A DNA stretch of 64,000 nt, taken from Prevotella merdae. GTDB lineage: Bacteria > Bacteroidota > Bacteroidia > Bacteroidales > Bacteroidaceae. The first letter of the stretch is position 1. Every line of letters starts with the position of its first letter. The position numbers and the translations under genes were made by a program. Below, one piece after another: positions 43,054-54,419 of the stretch. Under the pieces are notes generated by a model. That model did no database searches, was not told the origin of the DNA, and saw only the letters and a program-made list of their open reading frames with translations. The DNA lies in assembly GCF_900290275.1 (NCBI RefSeq), contig NZ_LT985324.1, positions 633,466 to 697,465 of the forward strand, read 5' to 3'.

Positions 43054-45867
43054 TTATTCACTCAAGATAAGTTTGTCTTTAAGGTATTTGCCTGTCAAAC
43101 TTTCCTTGCATTTAATGATTTCCTCTGGTGTTCCAGTTGCAACAATATTGCCTCCCTTGTCTCCGCCTTCAGGTCCGAGGTCTATAATATAGTCGCCATT
43201 CTTTATGATGTCCATATTATGTTCAATCACAACAATAGAATGCCCTTTGTCTATAAGAGTGTTGAATGATACCAGTAACTTGTGTATGTCGTGGAAGTGA
43301 AGACCAGTAGTAGGCTCATCGAATATGAACAAGGTTGGTTCTTGACGCTCTTGTCCAATAAAGTAAGCCAGTTTTACTCGTTGGTTTTCGCCACCTGACA
43401 ATGTAGACGAACTCTGTCCGAGTTTTATATATCCCAATCCTACGTCTTGCAACGGCTTAAGTTTTGTTGCTATTTGTTTCTGGTCATATTGTGTGAAGAA
43501 GTCTATAGCTTCAGACACAGTCATATTCAGCACATCGTATATACTCTTCTCGTGGAAGCAAACATCCAAAATCTCCTTCTTGAATCGTTTGCCATGACAA
43601 GCATCGCATTGCAATGTAAGGTCGGCCATAAACTGCATTTCCACATTTATCACACCTGCACCTTTACATTCCTCGCATCTTCCACCTTCGGCATTGAATG
43701 AGAAGTATTGGGCGGTAAAGCCTTCTTGCTTGGCAAGTGGTTGGTCGGCAAACAACTGACGTATCAAGTCGTATGCCTTAATGTAGGTAGCTGGGTTTGA
43801 GCGTGTGCTTTTGCCTATTGGGTTTTGGTCAACAAACTCAACATGCTTAACTTGTTGCCAGTCGCCTTCAAGTGACGAATATTCTCCAGGAGGATCTGCC
43901 ACTTCGCTGAGATGTCGTTTTAATGCAGGGTATAATATACCCTTAATCAATGATGACTTGCCAGATCCACTTACACCCGTAACTACAGTCAATACATTAA
44001 GCGGAATCTTTACGTCCAATCCACGAAGGTTATTCATTCTTGCCCCTTTTATTTCTATAGCCATATTCCATTGGCGTCGGGTTGGGGGAACAGAAATTTT
44101 GTCAACACCTTGCAGATAGCGTACGGTATGACTGCGTGTTGTCTCTACATCAATATCTTTTATTCCGTCAACACTTCCTTCATACACAATCTCGCCACCA
44201 AGTCTACCCGCATCAGGACCAACATCAATAAGGTAGTCGGCAGCGCGCATAATCTCTTCGTCATGCTCTACAACAATGACAGTGTTTTGCAACTGCTGCA
44301 ATTCGCGGAGTACTTTTATAAGTCTTTCTGTATCGCGACTATGCAGACCGATACTTGGCTCATCAAGAATGTAAGCCGAGCCAACAAGTGAGCTGCCCAA
44401 ATTAGTTGTCAAGTTAATTCTTTGACTCTCGCCGCCACTAAGAGTGTTTGATAGTCGGTTGAGTGTAAGATATCCCAATCCCACATCAAGAAGAAACTGT
44501 AGTCGACTCTTAATTTCTGCAAGCAGACGTTTGGCAATGATAGCCTCGTGTTCTTCCAACTGTAAGTTGTCAAACCATCGTTTAAGATTGTTTACTGGCA
44601 TTTCTACAAGTTCGGTTATGCTCATACCGCCAACCTTTACCCATGTAGCTTCCTTCTTTAGTCGGGAACCATGACATACCGGACATGTTGTCTTACCTCT
44701 ATATCGGCTTAGCAACACACGATATTGAATTTTGTATTGATTCTCCTTTACCATTTGGAAGAAAGAATCGATACATACCTTTCCATCTGGAGCCTTGTCG
44801 GATGGCAATCCATGCCAAAGCATATCCTTCTGAGTTTTGGTAAGATTGTAGTAAGGTTCGAATATAGGGAACTTATCCTTTGCAGCCCTTCTACAAAACT
44901 CTTCCTTCCACATACCTAGTTTCTCTCCATGCCAACATTGCACACAACCGTCGTATACGCTGAGCGAAGTATTGGGTATTACGAGTTTATGGTCAATGCC
45001 CATAATCTTTCCATAGCCTTCGCATTCGGGACATGCACCAGCAGGTGAGTTGAATGCAAACATATTGTCATTTGGACGTTCAAACTCTATGCCGTCTGCC
45101 TCGAATTTGGTAGAGAAGTCGTATGTGATATTAGAAGGGAAGAAAACAATACGACAAATGCCATTGCCTTCGTAGAAGGCTGTTTCTGCCGAATCGGTGA
45201 GTCGTGATATGGCATCCTTGTTGGAGCTTGTACTCATTCTGTCAATCAGTATGAATATGTCCTTTGGATTTACCTTGTCTAAGTCGGTGTCAGATACAAA
45301 ATCGTCAATTCTGTAAAATTCCTTTTTATAGAAAATGCGCGAATAGCCTTGCTGAAGTTCCATATTAAGTTGAACCTCCAAGGAGCGTCCTTCGTTAATG
45401 ACGAGAGGAGCCAATAGGGCAAACTTTGTACCTTCCGAATATTGTTGTGTACATTTAATAACATCCTCTACGGTATGCACCTTAACCTCGTTGCCGCTTA
45501 TAGGCGAGAATGTGCGTCCTATTCTTGCGAACAACAATCGCATATACTCGTATATTTCGGTAGATGTACCTACTGTGCTTCGTGGGTTTCGTGATATAAC
45601 CTTCTGCTCAATGGCAATGGCTGGAGGCAATCCCTTTATCATATCACATTCGGGTTTGCACATCCTTCCAAGGTATTGGCGTGCGTATGATGATAGTGAC
45701 TCAACATAACGTCGCTGACCTTCGGCATAAATAGTGTCGAAAGCCAGCGATGATTTGCCAGAACCAGATACGCCAGTAATAACAATTAGCTGGTTTCTTG
45801 GTATCTTAAGGCTCACGTTTTTAAGGTTGTTTACACGTGCGCCTTTAATCTCAATGTATTTATCCAT
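43054..45867 (-). CDS. uvrA: excinuclease ABC subunit A
   Basis: UvrA is the damage sensor of nucleotide excision repair. The 937-residue protein has two ABC domains with Walker [16 protein letters not shown] (about 32-46) and [14 protein letters not shown] (about 630-643), signatures LSGGESQRI and LSGGENQRV, and zinc modules [22 protein letters not shown] and CEECKGAGV ... CDACHGKRF. The length is standard. Its start lies 1 nt after the rho stop, so it is probably read from the rho promoter. Confidence 0.97.
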   Translation of the reverse strand: MDKYIEIKGARVNNLKNVSLKIPRNQLIVITGVSGSGKSSLAFDTIYAEGQRRYVESLSSYARQYLGRMCKPECDMIKGLPPAIAIEQKVISRNPRSTVGTSTEIYEYMRLLFARIGRTFSPISGNEVKVHTVEDVIKCTQQYSEGTKFALLAPLVINEGRSLEVQLNMELQQGYSRIFYKKEFYRIDDFVSDTDLDKVNPKDIFILIDRMSTSSNKDAISRLTDSAETAFYEGNGICRIVFFPSNITYDFSTKFEADGIEFERPNDNMFAFNSPAGACPECEGYGKIMGIDHKLVIPNTSLSVYDGCVQCWHGEKLGMWKEEFCRRAAKDKFPIFEPYYNLTKTQKDMLWHGLPSDKAPDGKVCIDSFFQMVKENQYKIQYRVLLSRYRGKTTCPVCHGSRLKKEATWVKVGGMSITELVEMPVNNLKRWFDNLQLEEHEAIIAKRLLAEIKSRLQFLLDVGLGYLTLNRLSNTLSGGESQRINLTTNLGSSLVGSAYILDEPSIGLHSRDTERLIKVLRELQQLQNTVIVVEHDEEIMRAADYLIDVGPDAGRLGGEIVYEGSVDGIKDIDVETTRSHTVRYLQGVDKISVPPTRRQWNMAIEIKGARMNNLRGLDVKIPLNVLTVVTGVSGSGKSSLIKGILYPALKRHLSEVADPPGEYSSLEGDWQQVKHVEFVDQNPIGKSTRSNPATYIKAYDLIRQLFADQPLAKQEGFTAQYFSFNAEGGRCEECKGAGVINVEMQFMADLTLQCDACHGKRFKKEILDVCFHEKSIYDVLNMTVSEAIDFFTQYDQKQIATKLKPLQDVGLGYIKLGQSSSTLSGGENQRVKLAYFIGQERQEPTLFIFDEPTTGLHFHDIHKLLVSFNTLIDKGHSIVVIEHNMDIIKNGDYIIDLGPEGGDKGGNIVATGTPEEIIKCKESLTGKYLKDKLILSE

Positions 45868-45868
45868 T

Positions 45869-47866
45869 TTACGAATTCATGGAAAGCAAGAACTCTTCAT
45901 TGTCGCGAGTATGGTTCATGCGATCGTGGATAGAATTCATTGCTTCTATCGGGTTCATGTCTGCGATATATTTGCGTAATATCCACATGCGGTCGAGTGT
46001 AGTCTTATCCTGCAACAAGTCGTCACGACGAGTGCTTGACGCAACAAGATTGACAGCTGGGAATATACGCTTATTAGATAGTGAACGGTCAAGTTGAAGC
46101 TCCATATTGCCAGTTCCCTTGAACTCCTCGAAGATAACCTCGTCCATCTTTGAGCCAGTGTCGATAAGAGCAGTGGCAATAATAGTAAGTGAGCCTCCAC
46201 CTTCTATATTACGTGCAGCACCAAAGAAGCGCTTAGGTTTCTGCAATGCATTGGCATCAACACCACCAGTAAGCACCTTGCCAGATGCAGGCGACACTGT
46301 GTTGTATGCACGTGCCAATCGAGTTATAGAGTCGAGGAATATCACAACATCATGTCCGCATTCAACCATACGCTTGGCTTTCTCAAGCACTATGCCTGCA
46401 ATCTTCACATGACGTTCTGCCGGTTCGTCAAAGGTAGATGCGATAACCTCAGCGTTTACAGTGCGAGCCATATCGGTAACCTCCTCAGGACGTTCGTCGA
46501 TAAGCAGCATCATAAGGTAAGCCTCTGGATGATTTGCAGCTATAGCGTTGGCAATATCCTTCATAAGGATAGTTTTACCAGTCTTAGGTTGAGCCACGAT
46601 AAGTGCACGTTGTCCTTTGCCTATAGGCGAGAACAAGTCAACAATGCGAGTGCTGAGATTTGTGGTCTTCTTTTCACCGCAAAGGTTAAACTTCTCTTCT
46701 GGGAACAATGGTGTTAGATGTTCGAATGCAATTCTGTCTCTAACGTCCATTGGCTCACGACCGTTAATCATGTCTATGCTTGTCAATGGGAAGTACTTTT
46801 CCCCATCATGTGGTGGGCGAACATGACATTCTATTACGTCACCAGTTTTCAAACCATAGTTCTTGATTTGCTGTGTTGATACATATACATCATCAGGAGA
46901 CGAGAGGTAGTTGTAGTCGCTTGAACGCAAGAAACCATATCCGTCAGGCATTACTTCAAGTACACCATTGGCAGTTATAAGGTCTGTAAAGTCGTAAATA
47001 GGTTCTTCCTCTTCAGGCTGCTCATAATTGTCGTGCTGGTCGTTTGGCTGCATTGTTGGGTTGTCAAACATATCATAGTTTGGCACAACACCTTGGTCTT
47101 CAATAGGAAGGTCAACAACGGTAATGAAGTCGGTACCATCACCTGGATCTCCCTCCCATACGCTATTGTCGATAGGCTGTTGTTTGTCTTCAGCATAATC
47201 GTTGTTCTCGTTATGAGCATTTATTTTTTCTTGAAGCTTAGCTATAAGTTCCGACTTGTTTGAATCGTTATCATTTTCGTTTTCGCTTTTTGGGGTGAAC
47301 GAAGCTTCTGGTATTTCGTCTGTCGTGTTTGACGATGGGGCTATCTCAGTATTCTCACTATTGTCCATTTCTGTAACATTTGTGTTAATTGGCTCTTCGG
47401 TTGTTGTTTCGGTATCTTTGTTACCTGCTAACAATTCGTTTTGTTTTTTGCGTGCTTCTATAGCCGAAAGAAGTTCCAACTCTTTCTTCGATTTGCGTCC
47501 TCTATGCTTTGGTATAGCCATTAGCATTTCTTCAGGAGTTAGTTCTCTCTTTTCTATCTCTTCTTGTTGGTCTTCTTCAGAAGTCACGCCGTTTGTCTGA
47601 GTTGTTTTTGTTTTCTTGACATCAAAGTTTTCTCCTTCTTTGCCACTAACAGTATATACTCTGTCTGTGTCTTTCTTTACTATTCGGGTGCGACGACGCT
47701 TGGCAGCAAGAGGATTCTTCATGCTTCCTATCTCTGCCTGCTTGTCAAGAATAGCGTACATTAGGCTCTCTTCGTTCGAGCCATTAGTCGCCTCTGCACC
47801 CATCTCGTTTGCAATTGCCTGCAATTCCGATATATTTTTGGCTGATAATTCGTCTTTACTATACAT
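45869..47866 (-). CDS. rho: transcription termination factor Rho with long N-terminal insertion
   Basis: Rho is a hexameric RNA helicase. The 665-residue protein is far longer than E. coli Rho (419). A Rho_N helix (about 1-45) is followed by an insertion (about 50-295) rich in Glu, Asp, Asn, Thr and Ser that should be disordered. Then come the cold-shock RNA-binding domain [31 protein letters not shown] (about 299-330) and the ATPase with Walker A QPKTGKT (about 425-431) and [13 protein letters not shown]. The insertion is a Bacteroidetes trait; in B. thetaiotaomicron it has been reported to support phase separation. Confidence 0.96.
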   Translation of the reverse strand: MYSKDELSAKNISELQAIANEMGAEATNGSNEESLMYAILDKQAEIGSMKNPLAAKRRRTRIVKKDTDRVYTVSGKEGENFDVKKTKTTQTNGVTSEEDQQEEIEKRELTPEEMLMAIPKHRGRKSKKELELLSAIEARKKQNELLAGNKDTETTTEEPINTNVTEMDNSENTEIAPSSNTTDEIPEASFTPKSENENDNDSNKSELIAKLQEKINAHNENNDYAEDKQQPIDNSVWEGDPGDGTDFITVVDLPIEDQGVVPNYDMFDNPTMQPNDQHDNYEQPEEEEPIYDFTDLITANGVLEVMPDGYGFLRSSDYNYLSSPDDVYVSTQQIKNYGLKTGDVIECHVRPPHDGEKYFPLTSIDMINGREPMDVRDRIAFEHLTPLFPEEKFNLCGEKKTTNLSTRIVDLFSPIGKGQRALIVAQPKTGKTILMKDIANAIAANHPEAYLMMLLIDERPEEVTDMARTVNAEVIASTFDEPAERHVKIAGIVLEKAKRMVECGHDVVIFLDSITRLARAYNTVSPASGKVLTGGVDANALQKPKRFFGAARNIEGGGSLTIIATALIDTGSKMDEVIFEEFKGTGNMELQLDRSLSNKRIFPAVNLVASSTRRDDLLQDKTTLDRMWILRKYIADMNPIEAMNSIHDRMNHTRDNEEFLLSMNS

Positions 47867-48198
47867 GGAAATTAATAAAATAATGTAAGAGGTACGTTTC
47901 TGAATTGAAACGTATATAACTTGAAATTATAATTGTGCTGCAAAGTTACAAATATTATTCTGATTACATAGTCAAACAAAGTAAATGATTTTGTTAATTA
48001 ACACATCTTAACTGTGGCGAATTATAACAGTGGTGAATTCTGTTTATTACTTTATGCTCTTTTTCTTTGCTTTTTAGGGTGCATAATTCAAAAGATATTG
48101 TAATATAATTCAAAAGAAATTCTATGAAAAAGAGGAGTGTCGAAACCCTATATTGTAAGTTTCGACACTCCTCTATATAATAATGTATTTATGTTTAA
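47867..48198. other. intergenic between rho and the phosphate transporter gene
   Basis: There is no gene here. The spacer contains the probable rho -7 box (TAACTTTG on minus, 47941-47948), two AATTCAAAAGA repeats 22 nt apart (48087-48130) and the transporter terminator (48131-48174). Confidence 0.7.
48131..48174 (-). terminator. terminator after the PiT transporter gene
   Basis: AGAGGAGTGTCGAAAC / GTTTCGACACTCCTCT form a perfect 16-bp stem with a 12-nt loop and T5 on the minus strand. Confidence 0.9.
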
Positions 48199-50445
48199 TT
48201 AGCTTTCAGAGAACTTTTTGGCAGCGCGCAACTGGTGGCGCATGTTGCTTAATAGCTGCTGGCTCTCCTGCAAGAGGTTGAGGTATACCAGTGATACTTG
48301 CAGATTATTATTGCCCTTAGCCTGCTGTATTCTGTCAATGTGGCGCTTTCTTACAATAGACAACTCGTCTTTGCACTGGTCGGCCATAGCAAGAGTATCG
48401 CGGTAATGTTCGAATCTGCCAGTAGAAATCTGTGCCTCAGTCTGCTGCATAAGGTCGTTTATATTGGCACGTATCGGTCTGAATTCATCGATGTATGTCT
48501 GTGGTAGCGGATTAAAGTTGTTGTCAACATGTTCCTTAACTGGGTCGAGAATTCTTCGCAAGCAATATATATACTGTTCAGAAGAGTTTATTCCAAGGTG
48601 GAACCAAGTGTTGCGCTCTATTGCGATGTCGGTTGGTACGCGCTTTAGGGCGAGCAACTCCTGACGTCTGAATATTTTGAGCATGTCTTTTTCCTTAGAC
48701 AATTCCTTTGCAACCTTGCGCAATATTCTTGGACGTTCATTTTCCAATCCGTCCAATATATTGTTAAACTCGTTGATAGCAAATCTTGCAGTAAAGCTCT
48801 GTGTGCGTGCTACATGCTTTGAGAGCAAGTCCCATACAATCTCTGGGTCGTGTGTGCTCATCATGAGGCGGAACACATTGCTCTTGTCTGCCTCTTTCTC
48901 CTTCTTGGTATACTGGCGGTTGCTGCGGATGAGGAGGAAGATAACCAAGCCTATGAAAAGAATCTTGGCAACAATTCCACCATAGAACATAATGAGGCAA
49001 ACCACAGCACAAGCACCAAATGCAACAGCAGCTGTAATGAACCAACCACCTATAACGCTTATCACGCCAGTTACTCTGAACACAGCACTCTCGCGGCTCC
49101 AAGCTCTATCAGCCAAAGACGAACCCATAGCCACCATAAATGTTACGTATGTTGTAGACAATGGCAACTTGAAGTTTGTACCTATTGTGATAAGCATAGA
49201 TGCAAGTACAAGGTTTACGGCAGCACGTACAACGTCGAAAGCTGCTCCGTCTTCAAGCTCTACTTCCTGCTTGTTGAATCGACTGTCAATCCATCTCTTT
49301 ATACATTCCGGCATGTACTGCATAATCCAGCTGTTGGTGTCTTGTGTCACACGAACAATGCTACGAGCCGCACGGCTTGTGCCAAACATCTCGTCACCCT
49401 CATCCTGACGGCTAAGGTCCACACTTGTATTGATTACGTTGCGTGCCTTCTTCGATGTTGCCATAGCAATAATCATTACTACACCAGCAGCGAATAGATA
49501 GAATGGAGGAGTCTGTGCCGAACCTTTAAGCGAGTCCATATAGAAAGCTGTGTCGGCTGCTCCGTTGGCATTAGCCATAAAGTCATTATAAGAGTCGAGT
49601 CCGGCAAGAGGCACACCGATAAAGTTTACAAGGTCGTTGCCAGCAAATGCCATAGCCAAGCCGAATGTACCCATCAGTACAACAAACTTGAACACATTGA
49701 TTCGCAGCAAGTGGAATATCTGCATTACTATAGACGAGCCAATAAATGTATAAACAAGCAGCATACTCGTATTGGCCTGTACCCAATCCCTAATGTTGTC
49801 GTCAAGATAATGGCTCTTGCATATGCCCTTCAAGAAGATGAAATAGGCGAGTGATGTGAAGGCAATGCCACCAAACAATGCGATAGAATAGCGAGAGTGC
49901 TTCTTATAATTAAAGGTGAAGACAACGCGCGATATCCACTGCACTATACAACCGAATACAAAGGCAATGGCTACACTCACGAATATAGCTACAATAACGC
50001 TAAGTGCTTTGTCGGTGTTAAGCAAGTCGCCGAATTGAAGCGATGGGTCTGTTGCTATCTTCAGTGCTGCAATAACAAAGGTTCCGCCTAACAACTCAAA
50101 CACAAGCGAAACGGTTGTAGATGTAGGCATTCCTAATGTGTTGAACATGTCGAGCACAATGACATCCGTAACCATTACGGCAAGGAATATTGTCATTACA
50201 TCGTAAAATGTGAAGTTAGATGGCTGCATAATACCATGTCTTGCCACATCCATCATGCCAGACGACATAACTGCTCCCAGTGCAACACCGGCCGACGCTA
50301 CGATCATTACCGTGCGAAACTTAGCCACTTTAGCTCCAATGGCACTGTTAAGAAAGTTCACGGCATCGTTGCTGACACCTACGAACAGGTCGAATACCGC
50401 CAAACACAGCAGGAATACGACGATACAAAGATAAATTGTTTCCAT
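48199..50445 (-). CDS. PiT family inorganic phosphate transporter with C-terminal PhoU-like domain
   Basis: The 748-residue protein has a PiT half-repeat at each end of the membrane part: GVSNDAVNFLNSAIGAKVAKFRT (about 23-45) with MPTSTTVSLVFELLGG, and FAGNDLVNFIGVPLAG (about 265-280) with LPLSTTYVTFMVAMGSSLADRAW. About 12 membrane segments reach to residue 500. From about 520 a soluble helical region follows (PRILRKVAKELSKEKDMLKIFRRQEL and later long helices), resembling a PhoU/DUF47 regulator fused to the transporter. Sodium or proton coupling cannot be told. Confidence 0.9.
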   Translation of the reverse strand: METIYLCIVVFLLCLAVFDLFVGVSNDAVNFLNSAIGAKVAKFRTVMIVASAGVALGAVMSSGMMDVARHGIMQPSNFTFYDVMTIFLAVMVTDVIVLDMFNTLGMPTSTTVSLVFELLGGTFVIAALKIATDPSLQFGDLLNTDKALSVIVAIFVSVAIAFVFGCIVQWISRVVFTFNYKKHSRYSIALFGGIAFTSLAYFIFLKGICKSHYLDDNIRDWVQANTSMLLVYTFIGSSIVMQIFHLLRINVFKFVVLMGTFGLAMAFAGNDLVNFIGVPLAGLDSYNDFMANANGAADTAFYMDSLKGSAQTPPFYLFAAGVVMIIAMATSKKARNVINTSVDLSRQDEGDEMFGTSRAARSIVRVTQDTNSWIMQYMPECIKRWIDSRFNKQEVELEDGAAFDVVRAAVNLVLASMLITIGTNFKLPLSTTYVTFMVAMGSSLADRAWSRESAVFRVTGVISVIGGWFITAAVAFGACAVVCLIMFYGGIVAKILFIGLVIFLLIRSNRQYTKKEKEADKSNVFRLMMSTHDPEIVWDLLSKHVARTQSFTARFAINEFNNILDGLENERPRILRKVAKELSKEKDMLKIFRRQELLALKRVPTDIAIERNTWFHLGINSSEQYIYCLRRILDPVKEHVDNNFNPLPQTYIDEFRPIRANINDLMQQTEAQISTGRFEHYRDTLAMADQCKDELSIVRKRHIDRIQQAKGNNNLQVSLVYLNLLQESQQLLSNMRHQLRAAKKFSES

Positions 50446-50661
50446 TTATTATTATTATGTTTTGTATATAATCTTGATTGCTATATTTTGCATCTTATCT
50501 TAAAAGTATAGTCATTGTCTCATTTTGATGTTGCAAAATTACGCTGTGCATATTACACCATGTTTAAACACATATTACAATCCTGTTACGAAATGATTTG
50601 TTTCATATTAGTTGACAACATTTTTTGTTACCAATATCGCACGTATGTCCTCGTTTTTCAT

Positions 50662-50669
50662 TAACTTTG
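50662..50669 (+). promoter_or_regulatory. -7 box upstream of ileS
   Basis: TAACTTTG matches TAnnTTTG, 49 nt before the ileS start. No clear -33 TTTG is seen at the right distance. Confidence 0.45.
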
Positions 50670-50717
50670 CATCCGTTATAACATTTCTGAGAAATTAATA
50701 TAAAACGATAATATAAA

Positions 50718-53700
50718 ATGTCAAACAAGTTTGTTGAACACAAGGGTTTCAATCTTGTAGAAACCAACAAGGAGGTTTTAGACAAGTGGATGGCTGATGA
50801 TGTCTTCCATAAGTCAATCGACGAGCGTGAGGGTTGTCCACAGTTCGTATTCTTCGAGGGTCCTCCCTCGGCTAATGGTCATCCGGGTATCCATCACGTG
50901 CTGGCGCGCGCTATTAAAGACACATTCAACCGTTACAAGACTATGCAGGGATTCCAAGTTCACCGCAAAGCAGGATGGGACACACACGGACTTCCCGTTG
51001 AGCTTGGCGTTGAGAAGGAACTCGGTATAACAAAGAAGGATATCGACAACAAGGCATCCGAGAAGTACATCTCTACAGAGGATTACAACCACAAGTGCCG
51101 TGAGAATGTGATGATGTTTACTGCCGAGTGGCGTAAACTTACCGAGGAGATGGGCTACTTCGTAGATCTCGACCATCCTTATATTACATACGACAACAAG
51201 TACATTGAGACTTTGTGGTGGCTTCTAAAGCAGCTCTACAACAAGGGCTTGCTTTATAAAGGCTATACTATCCAGCCTTATTCGCCAGGTGCAGGTACAG
51301 GCTTGTCTTCGCACGAGCTTAACCAGCCTGGATGCTATCGTGATGTTAAGGACCTCACAGCTACTGTGCAGTTCCTTATTAGGGATCCTAAGGCCGAATG
51401 GACCAAGTGGGGCAAGCCTTACTTCGTGGCTTGGACTACAACACCTTGGACATTGCCTTCTAACGTTGCGCTTTGTGTTGGTCCTAAGATCGACTATGTT
51501 TCTGTAGAGACATACAATCTCTATAATGGCGAGCCAATGACTCTCGTTATGGCAGAAAATCTTGTTAAGGCATATCTTAAGCCTGAGCAGGAGTGCACAG
51601 AGGGCGAACTTTCTCCGTTTGACAAGGAGAAGAAGCAGTGCCCATGGCGCATTACTGGCCATTTCAAGGGAACAGAGCTCGAGGGTATGCACTATGAGCA
51701 ACTTATGCCATGGGTTAAACCATGCGAGAAGGTAGATGACTTTGCACCGAAGTTTGTCATCGAATATGCTGCCGCACATCCCGAAAAGGTATTCACAAGC
51801 GAGGATGGTCGCGACAAGTTTGTCGAGATGGAGAGCGAGGCTTTCCGTGTAATACTCGGCGACTATGTTACTACCGACGATGGTACAGGTATCGTTCACA
51901 TCGCTCCTACATTTGGTGCCGACGACGCCAAGGTGGCTAAGGATGCCAATATCCCTGCTTTATACCTTATTAATAAGAAGGGTGAGACCCGTCCTATGGT
52001 TGACCTCCAGGGTAAGTTCTATCTCATTGACGAGCTTGACAACAACTTTGTCAAGGCTTGTGTTGATGCCGAGAAGTATGGACACCATGCAGGCGACTAC
52101 GTTAAGAATGCCTACGACCCACAGTTCAATAAGGACGGTGTATGGGACAAGAAAGCGTCTGATAAGGCCGAGGACCTCAACGTTGTTCTCTGCTATGAGC
52201 TTAAGCAGGAAGGCAAGGCTTTCAAGACCGAGAAGCACGTGCACAACTATCCTCACTGCTGGCGTACCGACAAGCCTATCCTTTACTATCCGCTCGATAG
52301 CTGGTTTATCAAGGACACGGCACGCAAGGAACGCATGGTAGAACTCAATAAGACTATCAACTGGCAGCCTGAGTCTACCGGTACTGGTCGTTTTGGCAAC
52401 TGGCTTGAGAACCTTAACGATTGGAACCTATCACGTTCTCGTTTCTGGGGAACACCGCTGCCTATATGGCGTGACGAGAATCGTGGCGAGAAGTGTATTG
52501 GCTCACTCGAGGAACTATACGCAGAGATAGAGAAGTCGGTAGCTGCTGGTATTATGAAGAACAACCCGATGAAGGACAAGGGCTTCGTTTCTGGCGACTA
52601 CTCTAAGGAGAATTACGACAAGATAGATCTTCATCGTCCGTATGTAGACTATATCGTTCTTGTAAACGATGAAGGCAAACCAATGCACCGCGAATCCGAC
52701 CTTATCGACGTTTGGTTCGATTCTGGTTCTATGCCTTACGCACAACTCCACTATCCGTTTGAGGGCGAAATGTCACGTGGTACCGAGGAAGACCGCAAGG
52801 CTCTTGTCAATAGCCAGTACGAAGGTTTTGCTATCGCGCCTAAGTTCTATCCGGCTGACTTCATAAACGAGGGAGTTGACCAAACACGTGGATGGTTCTT
52901 TACACTGCACGCAATCGCAACAATGGTGTTCGACTCTGTAGCATTCAAGAATGTAATCTCTTCTGGTCTCGTTCTGGATGCTAAGGGCAACAAGATGTCT
53001 AAACACTTGGGCAACGCCGTTAACCCATTCGACCAGATTGAGAAGTATGGCGCCGATGCCGTGCGTTTCTATATGATGACCAACTCGGAGCCATGGGACA
53101 ACCTCAAGTACGACGAGAAGGGTGTCGACGAGGTTCGTCGCAAGTTCTTCGGCACATTATATAATACATACTCGTTCTTCTCTGGATATGCCAATGTGGA
53201 TGCATTCGACAACGAGACAGCCCAGGTACCAGTGGCAGAGCGCCCGGAAATCGACTGTTGGGTACTTTCTGTTCTAAACACACTTGTTAAGGGTGTACAG
53301 AAGGAAATGGAAAGCTACGACCCCACACGTGCTGGCCGACTGATAGAGGACTTCGTTAACAACGACCTCTCTAACTGGTATGTACGCCTTAACCGTAAGC
53401 GTTTCTGGGGCAAGGAAATGTCGCAAGACAAGCTCGCCGCTTATCAGACACTCTATACATGTCTTACTACAGTGGCCAAGCTTCTAGCTCCTTTCGCACC
53501 GTTCTTTGCCGATCAGCTTTTCTGCGATCTTGGTGCTGCACAGCTCGAGAATACTACATCTGTGCATCTTGCTAAGTTCCCCGTAGCCGATGAGTCACTT
53601 ATAGACCGTGAACTCGAGGAGCGTATGGGTATGGCACAGAAGATAACTTCTATGGTTCACGCTTTGCGCAAGAAGGTTAATATTGCTGTACGCCAGCCAC

Positions 53701-54341
53701 TGCAGGCTATAATGATTCCTGCTGTTGACGACGAGCAGCGCCGCCATATAGAAGCTGTTAAAGACCTTATCCTCTCTGAGGTTAACGTTAAGGAACTTCG
53801 TTTTGTCGAGGGCTCAGGAGTGCTTGTCAAGAAGGTTAAGTGCAACTTCCGTACAATGGGTAAGAAGTTTGGCAAACTGATGAAGGGTATTGCCGCTGCA
53901 ATGTCGGCTCTCGATCAAGATCAAATTGCTGAGCTCGAAACCAATGGCAAGATTGCTGTTGAGGTAGAAGGCAATGCTGTTGAGGTTGAGGCTGCTGATG
54001 TAGAGATTATCTCAGAAGATATCCCAGGCTGGCTCGTTAGCAATGAGGGCAAGCTTACAGTGGCTCTCGAGATTGAACTTAACGACGAGTTACGCAATGA
54101 GGGTATGGCTCGCGAGCTTATCTCACGTATACAGAACCTCCGTAAGGAGACTGGTCTTGAGATAACCGATCGCATCTACGTTACACTTACACCTAACGAG
54201 AAGATAGAGAAGGCCGTAGCAGGATTTGCCGACTATATCAAGTCGCAGGTACTTGCTCTCGACATCACTCTTGCCGACAACGACGGAGCTGAGACAGAAA
54301 TAGACGACTTCAAGATTAACATCAAGGTCGTTAAAGCATAA
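50718..54341 (+). CDS. ileS: isoleucyl-tRNA synthetase, eukaryote-like (type 2)
   Basis: The 1207-residue class I synthetase has the HxGH motif GHPGIHHVLARAIKD (about 53-67), editing domain (about 190-400, WTTTPWTLPSNVAL), the WFDSGSMPYAQLHYPF segment and KMSKHLGNAVNPFD (about 757-770). The long C-terminal anticodon-binding region lacks the zinc-binding CxxC cluster that ends E. coli IleRS. The GHPGIHHVLAR and KMSKHLGN variants are those of the IleRS2 group, which is commonly less sensitive to mupirocin. It heads a plus-strand run with the dksA-like and lspA genes. Confidence 0.95.
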   Translation: MSNKFVEHKGFNLVETNKEVLDKWMADDVFHKSIDEREGCPQFVFFEGPPSANGHPGIHHVLARAIKDTFNRYKTMQGFQVHRKAGWDTHGLPVELGVEKELGITKKDIDNKASEKYISTEDYNHKCRENVMMFTAEWRKLTEEMGYFVDLDHPYITYDNKYIETLWWLLKQLYNKGLLYKGYTIQPYSPGAGTGLSSHELNQPGCYRDVKDLTATVQFLIRDPKAEWTKWGKPYFVAWTTTPWTLPSNVALCVGPKIDYVSVETYNLYNGEPMTLVMAENLVKAYLKPEQECTEGELSPFDKEKKQCPWRITGHFKGTELEGMHYEQLMPWVKPCEKVDDFAPKFVIEYAAAHPEKVFTSEDGRDKFVEMESEAFRVILGDYVTTDDGTGIVHIAPTFGADDAKVAKDANIPALYLINKKGETRPMVDLQGKFYLIDELDNNFVKACVDAEKYGHHAGDYVKNAYDPQFNKDGVWDKKASDKAEDLNVVLCYELKQEGKAFKTEKHVHNYPHCWRTDKPILYYPLDSWFIKDTARKERMVELNKTINWQPESTGTGRFGNWLENLNDWNLSRSRFWGTPLPIWRDENRGEKCIGSLEELYAEIEKSVAAGIMKNNPMKDKGFVSGDYSKENYDKIDLHRPYVDYIVLVNDEGKPMHRESDLIDVWFDSGSMPYAQLHYPFEGEMSRGTEEDRKALVNSQYEGFAIAPKFYPADFINEGVDQTRGWFFTLHAIATMVFDSVAFKNVISSGLVLDAKGNKMSKHLGNAVNPFDQIEKYGADAVRFYMMTNSEPWDNLKYDEKGVDEVRRKFFGTLYNTYSFFSGYANVDAFDNETAQVPVAERPEIDCWVLSVLNTLVKGVQKEMESYDPTRAGRLIEDFVNNDLSNWYVRLNRKRFWGKEMSQDKLAAYQTLYTCLTTVAKLLAPFAPFFADQLFCDLGAAQLENTTSVHLAKFPVADESLIDRELEERMGMAQKITSMVHALRKKVNIAVRQPLQAIMIPAVDDEQRRHIEAVKDLILSEVNVKELRFVEGSGVLVKKVKCNFRTMGKKFGKLMKGIAAAMSALDQDQIAELETNGKIAVEVEGNAVEVEAADVEIISEDIPGWLVSNEGKLTVALEIELNDELRNEGMARELISRIQNLRKETGLEITDRIYVTLTPNEKIEKAVAGFADYIKSQVLALDITLADNDGAETEIDDFKINIKVVKA

Positions 54342-54350
54342 AACAAATCA

Positions 54351-54383
54351 ATAGGAGGGGCGGCTTTTAGCCGAACCTCCTAT
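54351..54383 (+). terminator. hairpin between ileS and the dksA-like gene
   Basis: ATAGGAGG / CCTCCTAT enclose CGGC / GCCG with an asymmetric internal GG/AA loop. The T-run is weak, so read-through into the next gene is likely. Confidence 0.45.
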
Positions 54384-54419
54384 AATTAATTACCTAACTA
54401 CAATTAAACTACAACAATC

